Origin: Microbacterium sp. 18062
Lineage (GTDB): Bacteria; Actinomycetota; Actinomycetes; Actinomycetales; Microbacteriaceae
NCBI RefSeq assembly: GCF_902706225.1
Contig: NZ_CACSKB010000018.1
Span: 1 to 64,000 of the forward strand
DNA length: 64,000 nt
Direction of reading: 5' to 3'
Shown here: one piece after another, positions 15,142 through 23,201 of the stretch
How positions within the stretch are numbered: the first letter of the stretch is position 1
How the letters are laid out: each line of letters opens with the position of its first letter
Program-made: the position numbers and the translations under genes
The notes under the pieces: generated by a model
Databases searched by the model: none
What the model was told of the DNA's origin: nothing
Seen by the model: only the letters and a program-made list of their open reading frames with translations

Positions 15142-16896
15142 GTGTCGGCGGAACGTCCCGAACCCCGAGATCCGCGGCGACGCACGAACCCGGCCCGGCC
15201 CGGCGCGGTGCCCGGCCCCCGAGCCGTGCAGGACGGCACACGGGCGCGGTATCGCCGCATCCTGAGGTTCGCCGGACGACACCTGGCGATCACGTGGTGG
15301 TTCGAGCTGTTGCTGCCGCGCATCGGGCTCGACCGGGTCGCGGCACGCGGCCGCGCCCGGCGGATGCAGCGCTTCGCGCAGCGGTTCCATGTGCTCGCGG
15401 TCGAGCTCGGCGGCCTGATGATCAAGGTGGGCCAGTTCATGTCGTCGCGGCTCGACGTGCTGCCGCCCGAGATCACGCGTGAGCTGGAGGGCCTGCAGGA
15501 CGAGGTGCCCGCGGTGCCGTTCGCGGGGATCCGCGCACTCGCCGAGGCCGAGCTCGGCGTGCCCCTCGATCGCGCGTTCGCGTGGGTCGACGAGACACCG
15601 GTGGCCGCCGCATCCCTCGGCCAGGCCCATCGCGCCCGGCTCGCGCCGTTCGACGCGGAGGACACCGGCCTGGATGCGGTCGTGATCAAGGTGCAGCGGC
15701 CGGGCATCGATGCGATCGTCGACGTGGACCTCGCGGCGCTCCGCAAGGTCGCCGGCTGGCTCAGCCGGGTGCGGATCGTCTCCGAGCGGGTCGACATGCC
15801 CGCACTCGTCGAGGAGTTCGCGCTGACGAGCCTGGAGGAGATCGACTACCTGCACGAGGCGGCGAGCTCGGAGCGGTTTGCGGCGGACTTCGCGGGCGAC
15901 GACCGCGTGGCGGTGCCCGAGGTCGTCTGGGAGCGCACCACCCGGCGGGTGCTCACCCTCGCCGACGTGACGGCGATCAAGATCACGGATGCGGCGGCGC
16001 TGCGGACGGCGGGCATCGACCCGGCCGCGGTCGCCCCCGTGTTCGCCGCGGTGATGTTCGACCAGCTGTTCACGAACGGGTTCTTCCACGCGGATCCGCA
16101 TCCGGGCAACATCTTCGTGACCCCCGACGCGAGCGAACGCGGCTGGCGGCTGACGTTCATCGACTTCGGGATGATGGGCGAGGTGCCGGCCGGCATCCGT
16201 CGCGGGCTGCGGAAGCTCCTGATCGCGGCGGCGGCGCGCGACGGGAAGGGGCTCGTCGATGCGATCCGCGATGTGGGCGTGCTGCTCCCGTCGGCGGACA
16301 CGGCCGAGCTCGAGCACGCGATGACTCAGCTGTTCGCCCGCTTCGGCGGCATGGGGCTCGCCGAGCTGCGCGACGTCGATCCGCGCGAGTTCCGCGACTT
16401 CGGGGTGGAGTTCGGCGACACGGTGCGCTCGCTGCCGTTCCAGCTGCCGGAAAACTTCCTGCTGATCGTGCGCGCCATGTCGCTCGTGTCGGGCGTGTGC
16501 AGCGCGCTCGATCCGGGCTTCAACCTGTGGGACTCGGTCGAGCCGTACGCGGCGCAGCTCGTGCGCGACGAGCGCGGCAACGTCGTGCAGGACGTCGCGC
16601 GGCAGGCGCTGTCGGTCGCCGGGATCGCGTGGCGGCTGCCGCAGCGGGTGGATGCGGTGCTCTCCCGCGTCGAGGACGGCACCGTGGCGGTGGGCTCCCC
16701 GCGCCTCGAGCGTCGTGTGGAACGGCTCGAGCGCGCGGCGCGCCGGGTGATCTCGGCGGTGCTTTTCGCGGGACTGCTGATCGCGGGGGCCGTGCTGCGG
16801 GCCGACGACGCGGTGTTCGGCACCGTGCTCATGGCGGTGTCGGCGCTGCCCGGGCTGCACGCGGTGTTCGCCGGCGGGCCGCGCAACTCCTCGTGA
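15142..16896 (+). CDS. AarF/ABC1/UbiB-family atypical kinase
   Basis: A 584-residue membrane-linked atypical kinase. The ABC1 signature KxGQ appears as LMIKVGQFMSSRLDVLP, and the Ala-rich loop as TPVAAASLGQAHRARL. ATP-binding and catalytic residues follow in VVIKVQRPGI, EIDYLHEAASSERF, FFHADPHPGNIFV (with catalytic D and N) and FIDFGMMGEV. Two hydrophobic helices lie at the C-terminus (VISAVLFAGLLIAGAVL and the segment after it). The family supports quinone or lipid metabolism, and the substrate is unclear in actinobacteria. GTG 15142, 4 bp after the padR stop, is in frame and just ahead of the basic N-terminus. A hairpin overlaps the stop codon. Confidence 0.9.
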   Translation: MSAERPEPRDPRRRTNPARPGAVPGPRAVQDGTRARYRRILRFAGRHLAITWWFELLLPRIGLDRVAARGRARRMQRFAQRFHVLAVELGGLMIKVGQFMSSRLDVLPPEITRELEGLQDEVPAVPFAGIRALAEAELGVPLDRAFAWVDETPVAAASLGQAHRARLAPFDAEDTGLDAVVIKVQRPGIDAIVDVDLAALRKVAGWLSRVRIVSERVDMPALVEEFALTSLEEIDYLHEAASSERFAADFAGDDRVAVPEVVWERTTRRVLTLADVTAIKITDAAALRTAGIDPAAVAPVFAAVMFDQLFTNGFFHADPHPGNIFVTPDASERGWRLTFIDFGMMGEVPAGIRRGLRKLLIAAAARDGKGLVDAIRDVGVLLPSADTAELEHAMTQLFARFGGMGLAELRDVDPREFRDFGVEFGDTVRSLPFQLPENFLLIVRAMSLVSGVCSALDPGFNLWDSVEPYAAQLVRDERGNVVQDVARQALSVAGIAWRLPQRVDAVLSRVEDGTVAVGSPRLERRVERLERAARRVISAVLFAGLLIAGAVLRADDAVFGTVLMAVSALPGLHAVFAGGPRNSS

Positions 16897-16910
16897 GGAC
16901 GAGGAGTTGC
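16883..16910 (+). terminator. Terminator overlapping the aarF-like stop codon
   Basis: GCAACTCCTCGT, a 4-nt loop and ACGAGGAGTTGC form a perfect 12-bp hairpin that includes the last codons and the TGA of the aarF-like gene. Confidence 0.75.
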
Positions 16911-17189
16911 CCCGATGCGACCGAGAAGCACCCCGCCGAACGAGTTGCGCTCCCCAGGACCCGTTCCGGGCGCCGCGCATCGAGCGCCGCCCCTGGACGG
17001 CGCATCGAGCGCCATCCCCGGCTGAGGAAACCCGTCTCGGCCCCGGAGCGAGGCGCACGCATCCCGAGACGAGGGCAATCGGCGGAGACGAGGACTTTCG
17101 CCGCGCAAACCTCCTCGTCCCGGCCGAACCCCCTCATCTCGGCCGACGGTCCGTGCTTCGCCGTGCCTTCGGCCCGCGGCTCCCCGGCC

Positions 17190-18872
17190 TCACTCCGTCG
17201 CGCGCGAGACAGGCAGCTCGAGCGTAAAGACCGTCCTCTCCTCCGGCGAGCGCTCGACGTGCACGCGCCCGGCATGCGCGTCGGCGACCTGCTTGACGAG
17301 CGTCAGTCCGATGCCGAAGCCCTGGATCGCGTTCTCCCGTGCGTACGCGGTGCGGTAGAAGCGGTCGAAGATGTGCCGCAGCTCACCGCGGGTGATGACG
17401 GGTCCGGCGTTGGACACGCTGATTGCGCACCGGTCGTCCGTGCGACGCCGGGCGACGGTCACGGCGGAGTGCGGGTCGGCGAACTTGATCGCGTTGGTGA
17501 GCAGCTCTCTCACGGCCTGCCGCACCATCGAGGGGTCGATGTCAGCCCACAACGACGACGGGCCTGCGTGCTCGAGGGTGATGCCGCGTCGCGCCGCCCT
17601 TTCACGCAGCTCGCCCAGCACCTCGTCCGTCAGCTCGACGAGGTCGGTGCGCCGGGGAGTGGGCGAGGCGGGCACGCTCGCCGCGGCGGAGAGCTCGCGG
17701 ATCCGATCCATCAGGGCGTCGGCGTTGCGAAGGACCGTCGTCGCGTAGCCGTGCCCCGTGGCATCCGTCTCGGGGAGGCGTTCGTCGATGAGGTCGAGGT
17801 AGCCCATGATGTTGGTCATGGGCGTGCGGAGCTCGTGCGACACGGTGCGCAGGAACTGCTCGCGCACGTCCACCGCGACCATCAGCTCGGTGACGTCGTG
17901 AGCGACGACGACCGTGCCGATCCGCTCGCCGCCCTCCCGATGCACCCGGCGGGCGGATGAGCTGATGGCGCGTTGCAGGTCGGGCGGACCGACCCATTCG
18001 ACCTGGTCGTCGACGTTCTCGCCGCGCAGCGCCCGCGGGATGATCTGCTCCTCGGCGGGGATGGCGGTGACGCGGTCTGCGGCCAGCACGTCCACGCCGA
18101 AGTACGGGGGCTGATCGAGGCGGATGCCCATGGCCGCCGACATCTCGCCGGCCAGCCGGTTGGCGACCACGAGCCGGCCGGACGCGTCGTAGAAGACCAC
18201 GGCCGCGCGCACGGTGTTGAGGATGGTGCCGGCGAGGATCTCGTTGTCGAGAGCACGGCGCAGCGCCGCCGACTCGGCCTCGTGCGCGCGGACCAGATGG
18301 CGGCGGTTGCGTCTGAGCTGCTCCGCGGCGATGTTCACGACGATCGCGACGCAGATGATGAGGGTCGGCAGAGTGACGACGTTCACCCACTCGATCGGAG
18401 AGGACGGCATCGTGCCGTGGTACGCGAAGGTGAACGACGTGATGAAGCCGGAACCCACGACGGCGACGAGGATGGCGGAGCGGTGGAAGCCGTACGCGAG
18501 CCAGAGGATGGGAAAGATCGCGAGCATGCTCGCGGACGGGATGACCGCCAGCAGTTCGGCGCGGATGAAGGCGACCGCGACGATGTCGGCGATCGCGACG
18601 GTGAGCATCCAGGAGGAGGCGAGCCGTTCCCAGGGGACGACGAGCGCGGCGACGGAGGCGAGAACGGCGACGCCGAACCCGAGGAGCAGGATCGGCGCCC
18701 CGAAGGACGCCGGGCTCCCCACGGCGACGAACGCGACGACGAAGGCGACGCTCACGAGGAACGGGAGCTGCGCACGGACGAACACGCGCACCCGCGCGCC
18801 GCGGGTGGCCTCTGTCTCGAAAAGCAACGGCACGATGCCGAGTTTCCCCGATCCGCGAGCTATTTTGGACAC
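17190..18872 (-). CDS. Membrane-bound PAS sensor histidine kinase (paralogue 2)
   Basis: A 560-residue kinase, paralogous to the one at 6830-8548 along its full length. After a short N-terminus come about six hydrophobic segments (LPFLVSVAFVVAFVAVG through LPTLIICVAIVVNIAAE). A PAS domain follows (TVRAAVVFYDASGRLVVANR), then HisKA with TVSHELRTPMTN and HATPase with LLTNAIKFAD and GFGIGLTLVKQ. Shared unusual segments include ALDNEILAGTILNTV, IPRALRGENV and YARENAIQGFGIGLT. Start ATG 18872 fits the paralogue alignment. No response regulator gene lies nearby, so both kinases look orphan. The paralogy suggests two related stimuli feeding a common or remote partner. Confidence 0.9.
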   Translation of the reverse strand: MSKIARGSGKLGIVPLLFETEATRGARVRVFVRAQLPFLVSVAFVVAFVAVGSPASFGAPILLLGFGVAVLASVAALVVPWERLASSWMLTVAIADIVAVAFIRAELLAVIPSASMLAIFPILWLAYGFHRSAILVAVVGSGFITSFTFAYHGTMPSSPIEWVNVVTLPTLIICVAIVVNIAAEQLRRNRRHLVRAHEAESAALRRALDNEILAGTILNTVRAAVVFYDASGRLVVANRLAGEMSAAMGIRLDQPPYFGVDVLAADRVTAIPAEEQIIPRALRGENVDDQVEWVGPPDLQRAISSSARRVHREGGERIGTVVVAHDVTELMVAVDVREQFLRTVSHELRTPMTNIMGYLDLIDERLPETDATGHGYATTVLRNADALMDRIRELSAAASVPASPTPRRTDLVELTDEVLGELRERAARRGITLEHAGPSSLWADIDPSMVRQAVRELLTNAIKFADPHSAVTVARRRTDDRCAISVSNAGPVITRGELRHIFDRFYRTAYARENAIQGFGIGLTLVKQVADAHAGRVHVERSPEERTVFTLELPVSRATE

Positions 18873-18897
18873 CTGCCGTGGGGAGGATGTTTGTGCT

Positions 18898-18917
18898 AAG
18901 CGCGCGGGTGCGCGCTT
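18898..18917. terminator. Hairpin between small membrane protein gene and kinase 2 gene
   Basis: AAGCGCGC, a 4-nt loop and GCGCGCTT form a perfect 8-bp stem. It lies about 95 bp past the stop codon of the gene at 19013-19651 and 26 bp upstream of the kinase 2 start. It could be a terminator or a leader hairpin. Confidence 0.4.
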
Positions 18918-19012
18918 CCTGCGGCGGTGGGGCGGGCGGCGCGGAGCCGGAAGGGACTCCGGGATGGTGACCGGCCGAGGTACTCCCGGTGCGGAGCGCC
19001 GCCCGCGCGCCC

Positions 19013-19651
19013 TCAGCGCCGCCCGGCGGCGAGGAAGGTGAGGCCGACGACGATCTGCGAGACGGTCGACGAGACGAGCGCAACGGTGACGGTCGCGAGG
19101 TCATCGGACACCGCAGCGACCAGACCGCTGCCGACGGCGACGACGGTGAGCGCGAGCAGCGCCCAGCGGGCGGCGCCCGTCGCGATGCCCGCCCGGACAA
19201 CGGAGACGGACGCGGTGAGCAGCAGGGCGAACTGTGCGATGCCGAGAACGCCCGAGATCAGTGAGGCGCCCGAGTTGTCGCCGATCGGCGGCAGCGCGTA
19301 GGTCAGGACGAAGTAGAGGGTCTGATTCGTCAGGAACACCGCCCCGAAGGCGAGCAGCGCGAACCGGCCGACGACGCGGTCCCCGGCGATGCCGAGCTCG
19401 CGCCCGTCACCGACGGCGAGCGGGATCATCGCGACGGCGAGCACGACGATGCTCCCGAGGAAGAACATCGCGAAGGCGGAGAAGATCCCCGGGATGAGCT
19501 CGTCGCTCAGCGGAACCTCGAGCACGGTGGCGATGAGCAGCAGCGCGCCGCCGAGGAGGATCCCGGCGCCTCCCCATCGTGCCCAGACCGGCTGGTGGGT
19601 GTGCTGCGGCGCGCGGGACGGTGCCGAGAGGGGAACAGCGGTGTGGGTCAT
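19013..19651 (-). CDS. Unrecognised integral membrane protein (about six TM segments)
   Basis: A 212-residue, very hydrophobic protein. After a ~25-residue hydrophilic N-terminus (ending HQPVWARW) I count about six transmembrane helices. Examples are GGAGILLGGALLLIATVLEV, FLGSIVVLAVAMIPLAV, LISGVLGIAQFALLLTASV and ALLALTVVAVGSGLVAAV. No catalytic motif or transporter signature is visible. It is a single-gene unit with a 570-bp upstream region holding an AT-rich promoter-like stretch (about 20005-20042). A role cannot be given. Confidence 0.75.
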   Translation of the reverse strand: MTHTAVPLSAPSRAPQHTHQPVWARWGGAGILLGGALLLIATVLEVPLSDELIPGIFSAFAMFFLGSIVVLAVAMIPLAVGDGRELGIAGDRVVGRFALLAFGAVFLTNQTLYFVLTYALPPIGDNSGASLISGVLGIAQFALLLTASVSVVRAGIATGAARWALLALTVVAVGSGLVAAVSDDLATVTVALVSSTVSQIVVGLTFLAAGRR

Positions 19652-20223
19652 GAGGATGCCCTGTCTGAGTGGATCGGGGATGTCGGCACTGAACGGATGT
19701 CAGCGCTGAGCCAGGCGAGGCGACGGTGCTGGGCTGGGCTGGGCGACGGCACTGACCGAGGGCGACGGCACCGAGCCGGCCGGGGCGACGCTCGCGGGGC
19801 GACGGTTCCCACAGCCCCGCGCACGGAGAACCCGGCCTGCCCGCCGACCCCCAGATGAGCGGACAGGCCGGAGCAGAACGCCGCGACGACGATGCGTCCT
19901 GGCGGGAACGGGTGGACGACGGCGTCCGCGGCGAGGGTCGCACCGCGACGACGGCGTCGCTCGCGAAAGCGCCCGGACATCGCGCTCATCTCATTCACAT
20001 GAGAACGATACCATTAACTAGATTAAGCATCTATTCAATTAGTTCGGCGCCCCTGCGGCGGCGTCATCCTGAGGCGGCGGCGTCATCGTGCGATGGCGCC
20101 TTCATCCCGCAAAGGCGCACGAAGCTTCTGCAGCCATCACAGGAAACTGGCGCCAGACGAGCGTGGCTGCGCCCGCAGCGGCCGAGGCACGCAACGCCCG
20201 CAGGGCGGGCACCCCGCCTCGGC
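19652..20223. other. Intergenic region without a convincing gene
   Basis: These 572 bp separate two leftward genes. The part around 20005-20042 is unusually AT-rich for this genome (TTAACTAGATTAAGC... TCAATTAG) and probably holds the promoter of the membrane protein gene. The 62-bp repeat copy 3 lies at 20094. A leftward reading frame from about 19998 has Arg-rich, gene-unlike composition, and I do not call it. Confidence 0.5.
20094..20155. repeat. Dispersed 62-bp palindromic repeat, copy 3
   Basis: Starts TGGCGCC and ends TGGCGCCA; the right arm GCCATCACAGGAAAC is shared with copy 2. It lies 69 bp past the stop codon of the leftward FMN reductase gene. Confidence 0.75.
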
Positions 20224-20745
20224 TCAATCCCGCAGGGCGGCACCCCGCTCGGCCGAGGCGCGCAGGGCACCGCCCCACCGGTCGATCCACGGGTCGAGCG
20301 ACTCGGGCTCGGCATAGGTGCGGTCGGACAGGTACAGCCCCTGCACCGGGACGACCGCGCCGAGCTCGACGAGCACCGGCTTCAGGAACACGTCGGGAGC
20401 GAGCGCGTGGGCGGGGCCCGCGCCGAGCATGAGCGGGATGGCGGTGACGCCGGCGAGCCCGGTGCCCGTCTCGAACTGGTCGAGGAAGAGCTTCAGCACC
20501 CCCGTGTAGGTCGCTTTGAAGGTGGGCGAGGCGACGACGATCAGGTCGCTCGCACGCGCCCGCTCGACGGCGGCCTTGACGCCCTCGTCGCCCCATCCGA
20601 GCAGCCCCGCTCCGAGGGTGATCACGTCGATCTCGGCCACCTCGGCAGGGTCGTCGACGAAACGCGACGCCACGATCCGTGCGGCTTCGAGAGTGCGCGA
20701 GCCCGGCTTCGGGTTGCCCGCGATGGCGGTCACGGTCAGTGCCAT
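20224..20745 (-). CDS. NAD(P)H-dependent FMN reductase, flavodoxin fold (copy 1)
   Basis: A 173-residue member of the NADPH-dependent FMN reductase family (SsuE/MsuE-like). The flavin phosphate loop is AIAGNPKPGSRTLEAAR, and the conserved SPTFKATYTGVLKLFLDQFE binds the isoalloxazine side. LMLGAGPAHALAPDVFLKP follows. Such enzymes supply FMNH2 to partner monooxygenases. ATG 20745 has AAGGA about 6 bases upstream. It is a close paralogue of the gene at 62528-63040, sharing the LDQFETGTGLAGVTA block and QGLYLSDRTYAEP. Unlike that copy it stands alone here, with a perfect palindrome at 20760. It may serve a remote monooxygenase. Confidence 0.9.
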   Translation of the reverse strand: MALTVTAIAGNPKPGSRTLEAARIVASRFVDDPAEVAEIDVITLGAGLLGWGDEGVKAAVERARASDLIVVASPTFKATYTGVLKLFLDQFETGTGLAGVTAIPLMLGAGPAHALAPDVFLKPVLVELGAVVPVQGLYLSDRTYAEPESLDPWIDRWGGALRASAERGAALRD

Positions 20746-20759
20746 GTGCTGTCCTTCCG

Positions 20760-20778
20760 GTGGGATGCTGCATCCCAC
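20760..20778 (-). promoter_or_regulatory. Palindrome upstream of FMN reductase gene
   Basis: GTGGGATG-CTG-CATCCCAC is a perfect 8-bp inverted repeat 14 bp upstream of the ATG, immediately before the ribosome site. It could be an operator or an RNA hairpin limiting translation. No regulator gene is adjacent. Confidence 0.5.
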
Positions 20779-20944
20779 TCTGGAGCAGAGCACGCGGCCG
20801 AGTCCATGCCCGCGACGAGTACGGTAACAATCCTCCGCCGGCCGAGGGCGCGGAACGGTCGCACAGGCGAGGAGGGCACCGCGCCGTGTCTCTGGCGGAT
20901 CCCGTCGCCCGGACCTCACCGCCGAGATGTCGCCCGCGCCGCTC

Positions 20945-21640
20945 TCACGACGCGAGGATGGCGTGCCACCTCCGCCAGATCGCTGTCAGGGGCGAGTGAT
21001 GGGCTTGCGTGCCGAGCCAGCGAGCGAGCGAACCGGGGGCGTCGAGCTCCAGCACTGAGGATGAGCTCGGCGGCCTGAATCCGGCGGCGATGATCGAGTC
21101 GTGCACACGATGGTGACCGAGCACCCCGGCCACCGGCTCCGCGCCGTCGGCTTCCAGACGCTCGACCGAGATCGGCCGCCCTCCGATCCTGACGTCGGAG
21201 AACGATTCGACTCTTCCACCGCGCTCCGCGGAACGACCGAGGATGAGAGTGTCCCGCAGCAGCACGCGCGCACCGGTGCCGCCCCGCACGATGGTGGACC
21301 GTGCCACCGAGGCCCCTCCGCTCACGACGAAGGGCAGCGCGTCCCAGCACAGCGTGGAGCGCTCCCCCGCGGTGATCTCGCTGTGCCACGACGAGCGAAG
21401 GCCCGAGGCGGGATAGGCCACGGTCCCGCCTATGTCGACCAACTCGAGGTGGCAGTCGTCATCGATCCCGATCTTCACACGTACCTCGTCGCCGCCGAGC
21501 AGGAGGGCTCTGGCGGCGACGAGACCCATCCGCGCCCAGCCCTCGCCACGTGCGAGCACCATCGGCTTCAGGACCCCCGGGGACGAGCGCACCCGGACGC
21601 GACCGGGCGCCGCTTCGACGGCGATCGTGACGGTGCTCAA
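20945..21640 (-). CDS. ureD: Urease accessory protein UreD/UreH
   Basis: A 231-residue UreD, last gene of the urease operon. Family features include MVLARGEGWARMGLVAARALLLGGDEVRV, the GTVAYP segment, SSWHSEITAGERSTLCWDALPFVVSGGA and FSDVRIGGRP. UreD binds urease apoprotein with UreF and UreG to deliver nickel. The apparent start is a TTG at 21640, 6 bp after the ureG stop, with only a weak ribosome site, so translation probably depends on coupling to ureG. It is somewhat shorter than typical UreD (~270), and family similarity is modest, but position settles the call. Confidence 0.88.
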   Translation of the reverse strand: MSTVTIAVEAAPGRVRVRSSPGVLKPMVLARGEGWARMGLVAARALLLGGDEVRVKIGIDDDCHLELVDIGGTVAYPASGLRSSWHSEITAGERSTLCWDALPFVVSGGASVARSTIVRGGTGARVLLRDTLILGRSAERGGRVESFSDVRIGGRPISVERLEADGAEPVAGVLGHHRVHDSIIAAGFRPPSSSSVLELDAPGSLARWLGTQAHHSPLTAIWRRWHAILAS

Positions 21641-21646
21641 ATCCGG

Positions 21647-22465
21647 TCAGCCCGCCCGCGGTGGAACGTGCGGAACCGAAGAACCGATGTGCTCGGCTCC
21701 GGGGACATGGAAGTGCTCATGCTCATGCTCATGCTCATGCTCATGGCCGTGCTCATGGCCGTGCTCATGGCCGTCTCCGGAGGCGTGGAAGTGGGGAGCC
21801 ATCGGCCCCGGATCGATGGGGATGTGCTCTCCCCGCGCATGAGCGCGACGCATCCGCCGCACCCAGCCGGAGAGGCGGTCGACGGAATCCTGGTCATGGC
21901 GGGACAGCGCGAGCACCTCGGAGCCGCCGCGAGCGGCTTCGGCGTCGTGCACCATCTGCTCGACGTCGACGCCGACGTAAGCTGCCAGGTCGGTCTTGTT
22001 CACGACCAGAAGATCGGCGCGGCCGATTCCTGGTCCGCCCTTGCGCGCCACGTCGCCGCCCCCCGCCACGTCGAGCACGAAGATCTGGGCATCGATGAGG
22101 GCGGGCGAGAATGTGGCGGTGAGATTGTCTCCACCCGATTCCACCAGCACGACGTCCAAGGGGGCGAAATCGCGCTCGAGGTCTTCGACTGCCAGGAGGT
22201 TCACGGTGATGTCGTCGCGGATCGCGGTGTGAGGGCACGCTCCCGTCTCGACAGCGCGGATGCGCTCGGGGTCGAGCACTCCGGCCGACCTCAGAAAGCG
22301 GGCGTCTTCGTCGGTGTAGATGTCGTTCGTGATCACGCCCAAGCGCATCTGCGCGGAAAGCTCGCGGCAGATCAGCGCGATGATCGAGCTCTTCCCGGTG
22401 CCGACCGGACCCGCCACCCCCAGACGTAGTGCGCGCGCACGCGGTGGGACGTCGTCTTCAACCAT
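21647..22465 (-). CDS. ureG: Urease accessory GTPase UreG with His-rich C-terminal tail
   Basis: A 272-residue UreG; the usual length is ~205. The P-loop is [12 protein letters not shown], the metal motif is [13 protein letters not shown] (Cys-Pro-His), and ESGGDNL and VVNKTDL complete the GTPase. An extra tail after residue ~215 contains alternating His-Glu/His-Gly runs (about 14 His in residues 225-253). UreG hydrolyses GTP to drive nickel insertion into urease. This operon has no ureE, the usual His-tailed nickel chaperone, so the tail may store or deliver Ni2+. That is inference from absence and composition. The start overlaps ureF by 8 bp. Confidence 0.95.
   Translation of the reverse strand: MVEDDVPPRARALRLGVAGPVGTGKSSIIALICRELSAQMRLGVITNDIYTDEDARFLRSAGVLDPERIRAVETGACPHTAIRDDITVNLLAVEDLERDFAPLDVVLVESGGDNLTATFSPALIDAQIFVLDVAGGGDVARKGGPGIGRADLLVVNKTDLAAYVGVDVEQMVHDAEAARGGSEVLALSRHDQDSVDRLSGWVRRMRRAHARGEHIPIDPGPMAPHFHASGDGHEHGHEHGHEHEHEHEHEHFHVPGAEHIGSSVPHVPPRAG
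21707..21793. repeat. In-frame CTCATG-type hexamer tract coding the UreG His tail
   Basis: Near-perfect 6-bp repeats (CTCATG, interrupted by GCCGTG units) encode His-Glu and His-Gly pairs. The unit is a multiple of three, so slippage would lengthen or shorten the tail without a frameshift. Length may vary among strains. Confidence 0.8.
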
Positions 22466-23195
22466 TGAACAGCCTCTCTCTCGTTCGGGAGTGGGTCTCG
22501 GACCACTCGTCCATCTGGGGCGTAGCGGGCGCCGGGATCAGCGCGGGATCGGTGCAGACGTCGAGCTCGCCGATGCGGCTCTCCGCCGCGGCACAGGCAT
22601 CGAGCACCCAGCGCGCCGAGCGCGCCGGGTCGGCCGGCTCCAGTTTCAGCATCGCCGCGGCCATCGCCTGCGCTTCGTCGTAGAACACCAGGCGCGCCGT
22701 GTCGGCGAAGCTCAGCCCCGCTATGGTGGCCACGACCCCCAGCACCACCGGGCGGCAGAGGGGTCTCTCGTCGGAGGTGCGCGCCCTGCAGGCGGCGATG
22801 GCGGCATGATCGGGGAAGAGAGATCCCGCCAGCCGCAGCAGACCGCGACCGAGCGATCTCGAGATCGCTCGGCTCGACGGGCTGGGAGTGCGCGCACACC
22901 ACTGCGCGTCGACACTCCGGATCCTGTCGCCGGTGCCGGACGCTCCGGCCGGTCCGGGTCCCGCGCCACCGCCCGCGTGAGCGACAGCCGCCGCCGCGAT
23001 CGCCGTCCCCGCGTCCACGAGCCCGACTGTCAGCAGCCGGGTCGTGATCAGAGCCGGCACCTCGCGGATGCCGAGACCGGCGTGCAGCGCGGGTTCGAGT
23101 CCCGCGGAGTACGCGTGTCCACCCGCCGGGAGCCGGGCGTCTGCGAGCAGCAGTGCGAGCGTGAGCGGGTGCGTATCGACCGGGGTGCGGGGCAT
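22458..23195 (-). CDS. ureF: Urease accessory protein UreF
   Basis: A 245-residue all-helical UreF. Typical features are [20 protein letters not shown] at the N-terminus, the region with FPDHAAI and [21 protein letters not shown], and the C-terminal [20 protein letters not shown]. UreF bridges UreD and the UreG dimer in the nickel-insertion complex. A Gly/Pro/Ala-rich insert (residues ~73-95, [16 protein letters not shown]) is unusual. The stop overlaps the ureG start by 8 bp, and the ureC stop is 6 bp upstream. Confidence 0.92.
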   Translation of the reverse strand: MPRTPVDTHPLTLALLLADARLPAGGHAYSAGLEPALHAGLGIREVPALITTRLLTVGLVDAGTAIAAAAVAHAGGGAGPGPAGASGTGDRIRSVDAQWCARTPSPSSRAISRSLGRGLLRLAGSLFPDHAAIAACRARTSDERPLCRPVVLGVVATIAGLSFADTARLVFYDEAQAMAAAMLKLEPADPARSARWVLDACAAAESRIGELDVCTDPALIPAPATPQMDEWSETHSRTRERLFNG

Positions 23196-23201
23196 CGGGG
23201 C

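Noticed and set aside
19648..19998. 116-codon leftward frame upstream of the small membrane protein gene
   Set aside because: Arg/Pro/Ser-rich, no recognised domain, and it overlaps a promoter-like region; kept as intergenic.
21707..21793. Hexamer repeats considered as a CRISPR or non-coding array
   Set aside because: Units are contiguous without spacers and code in frame for the UreG tail.
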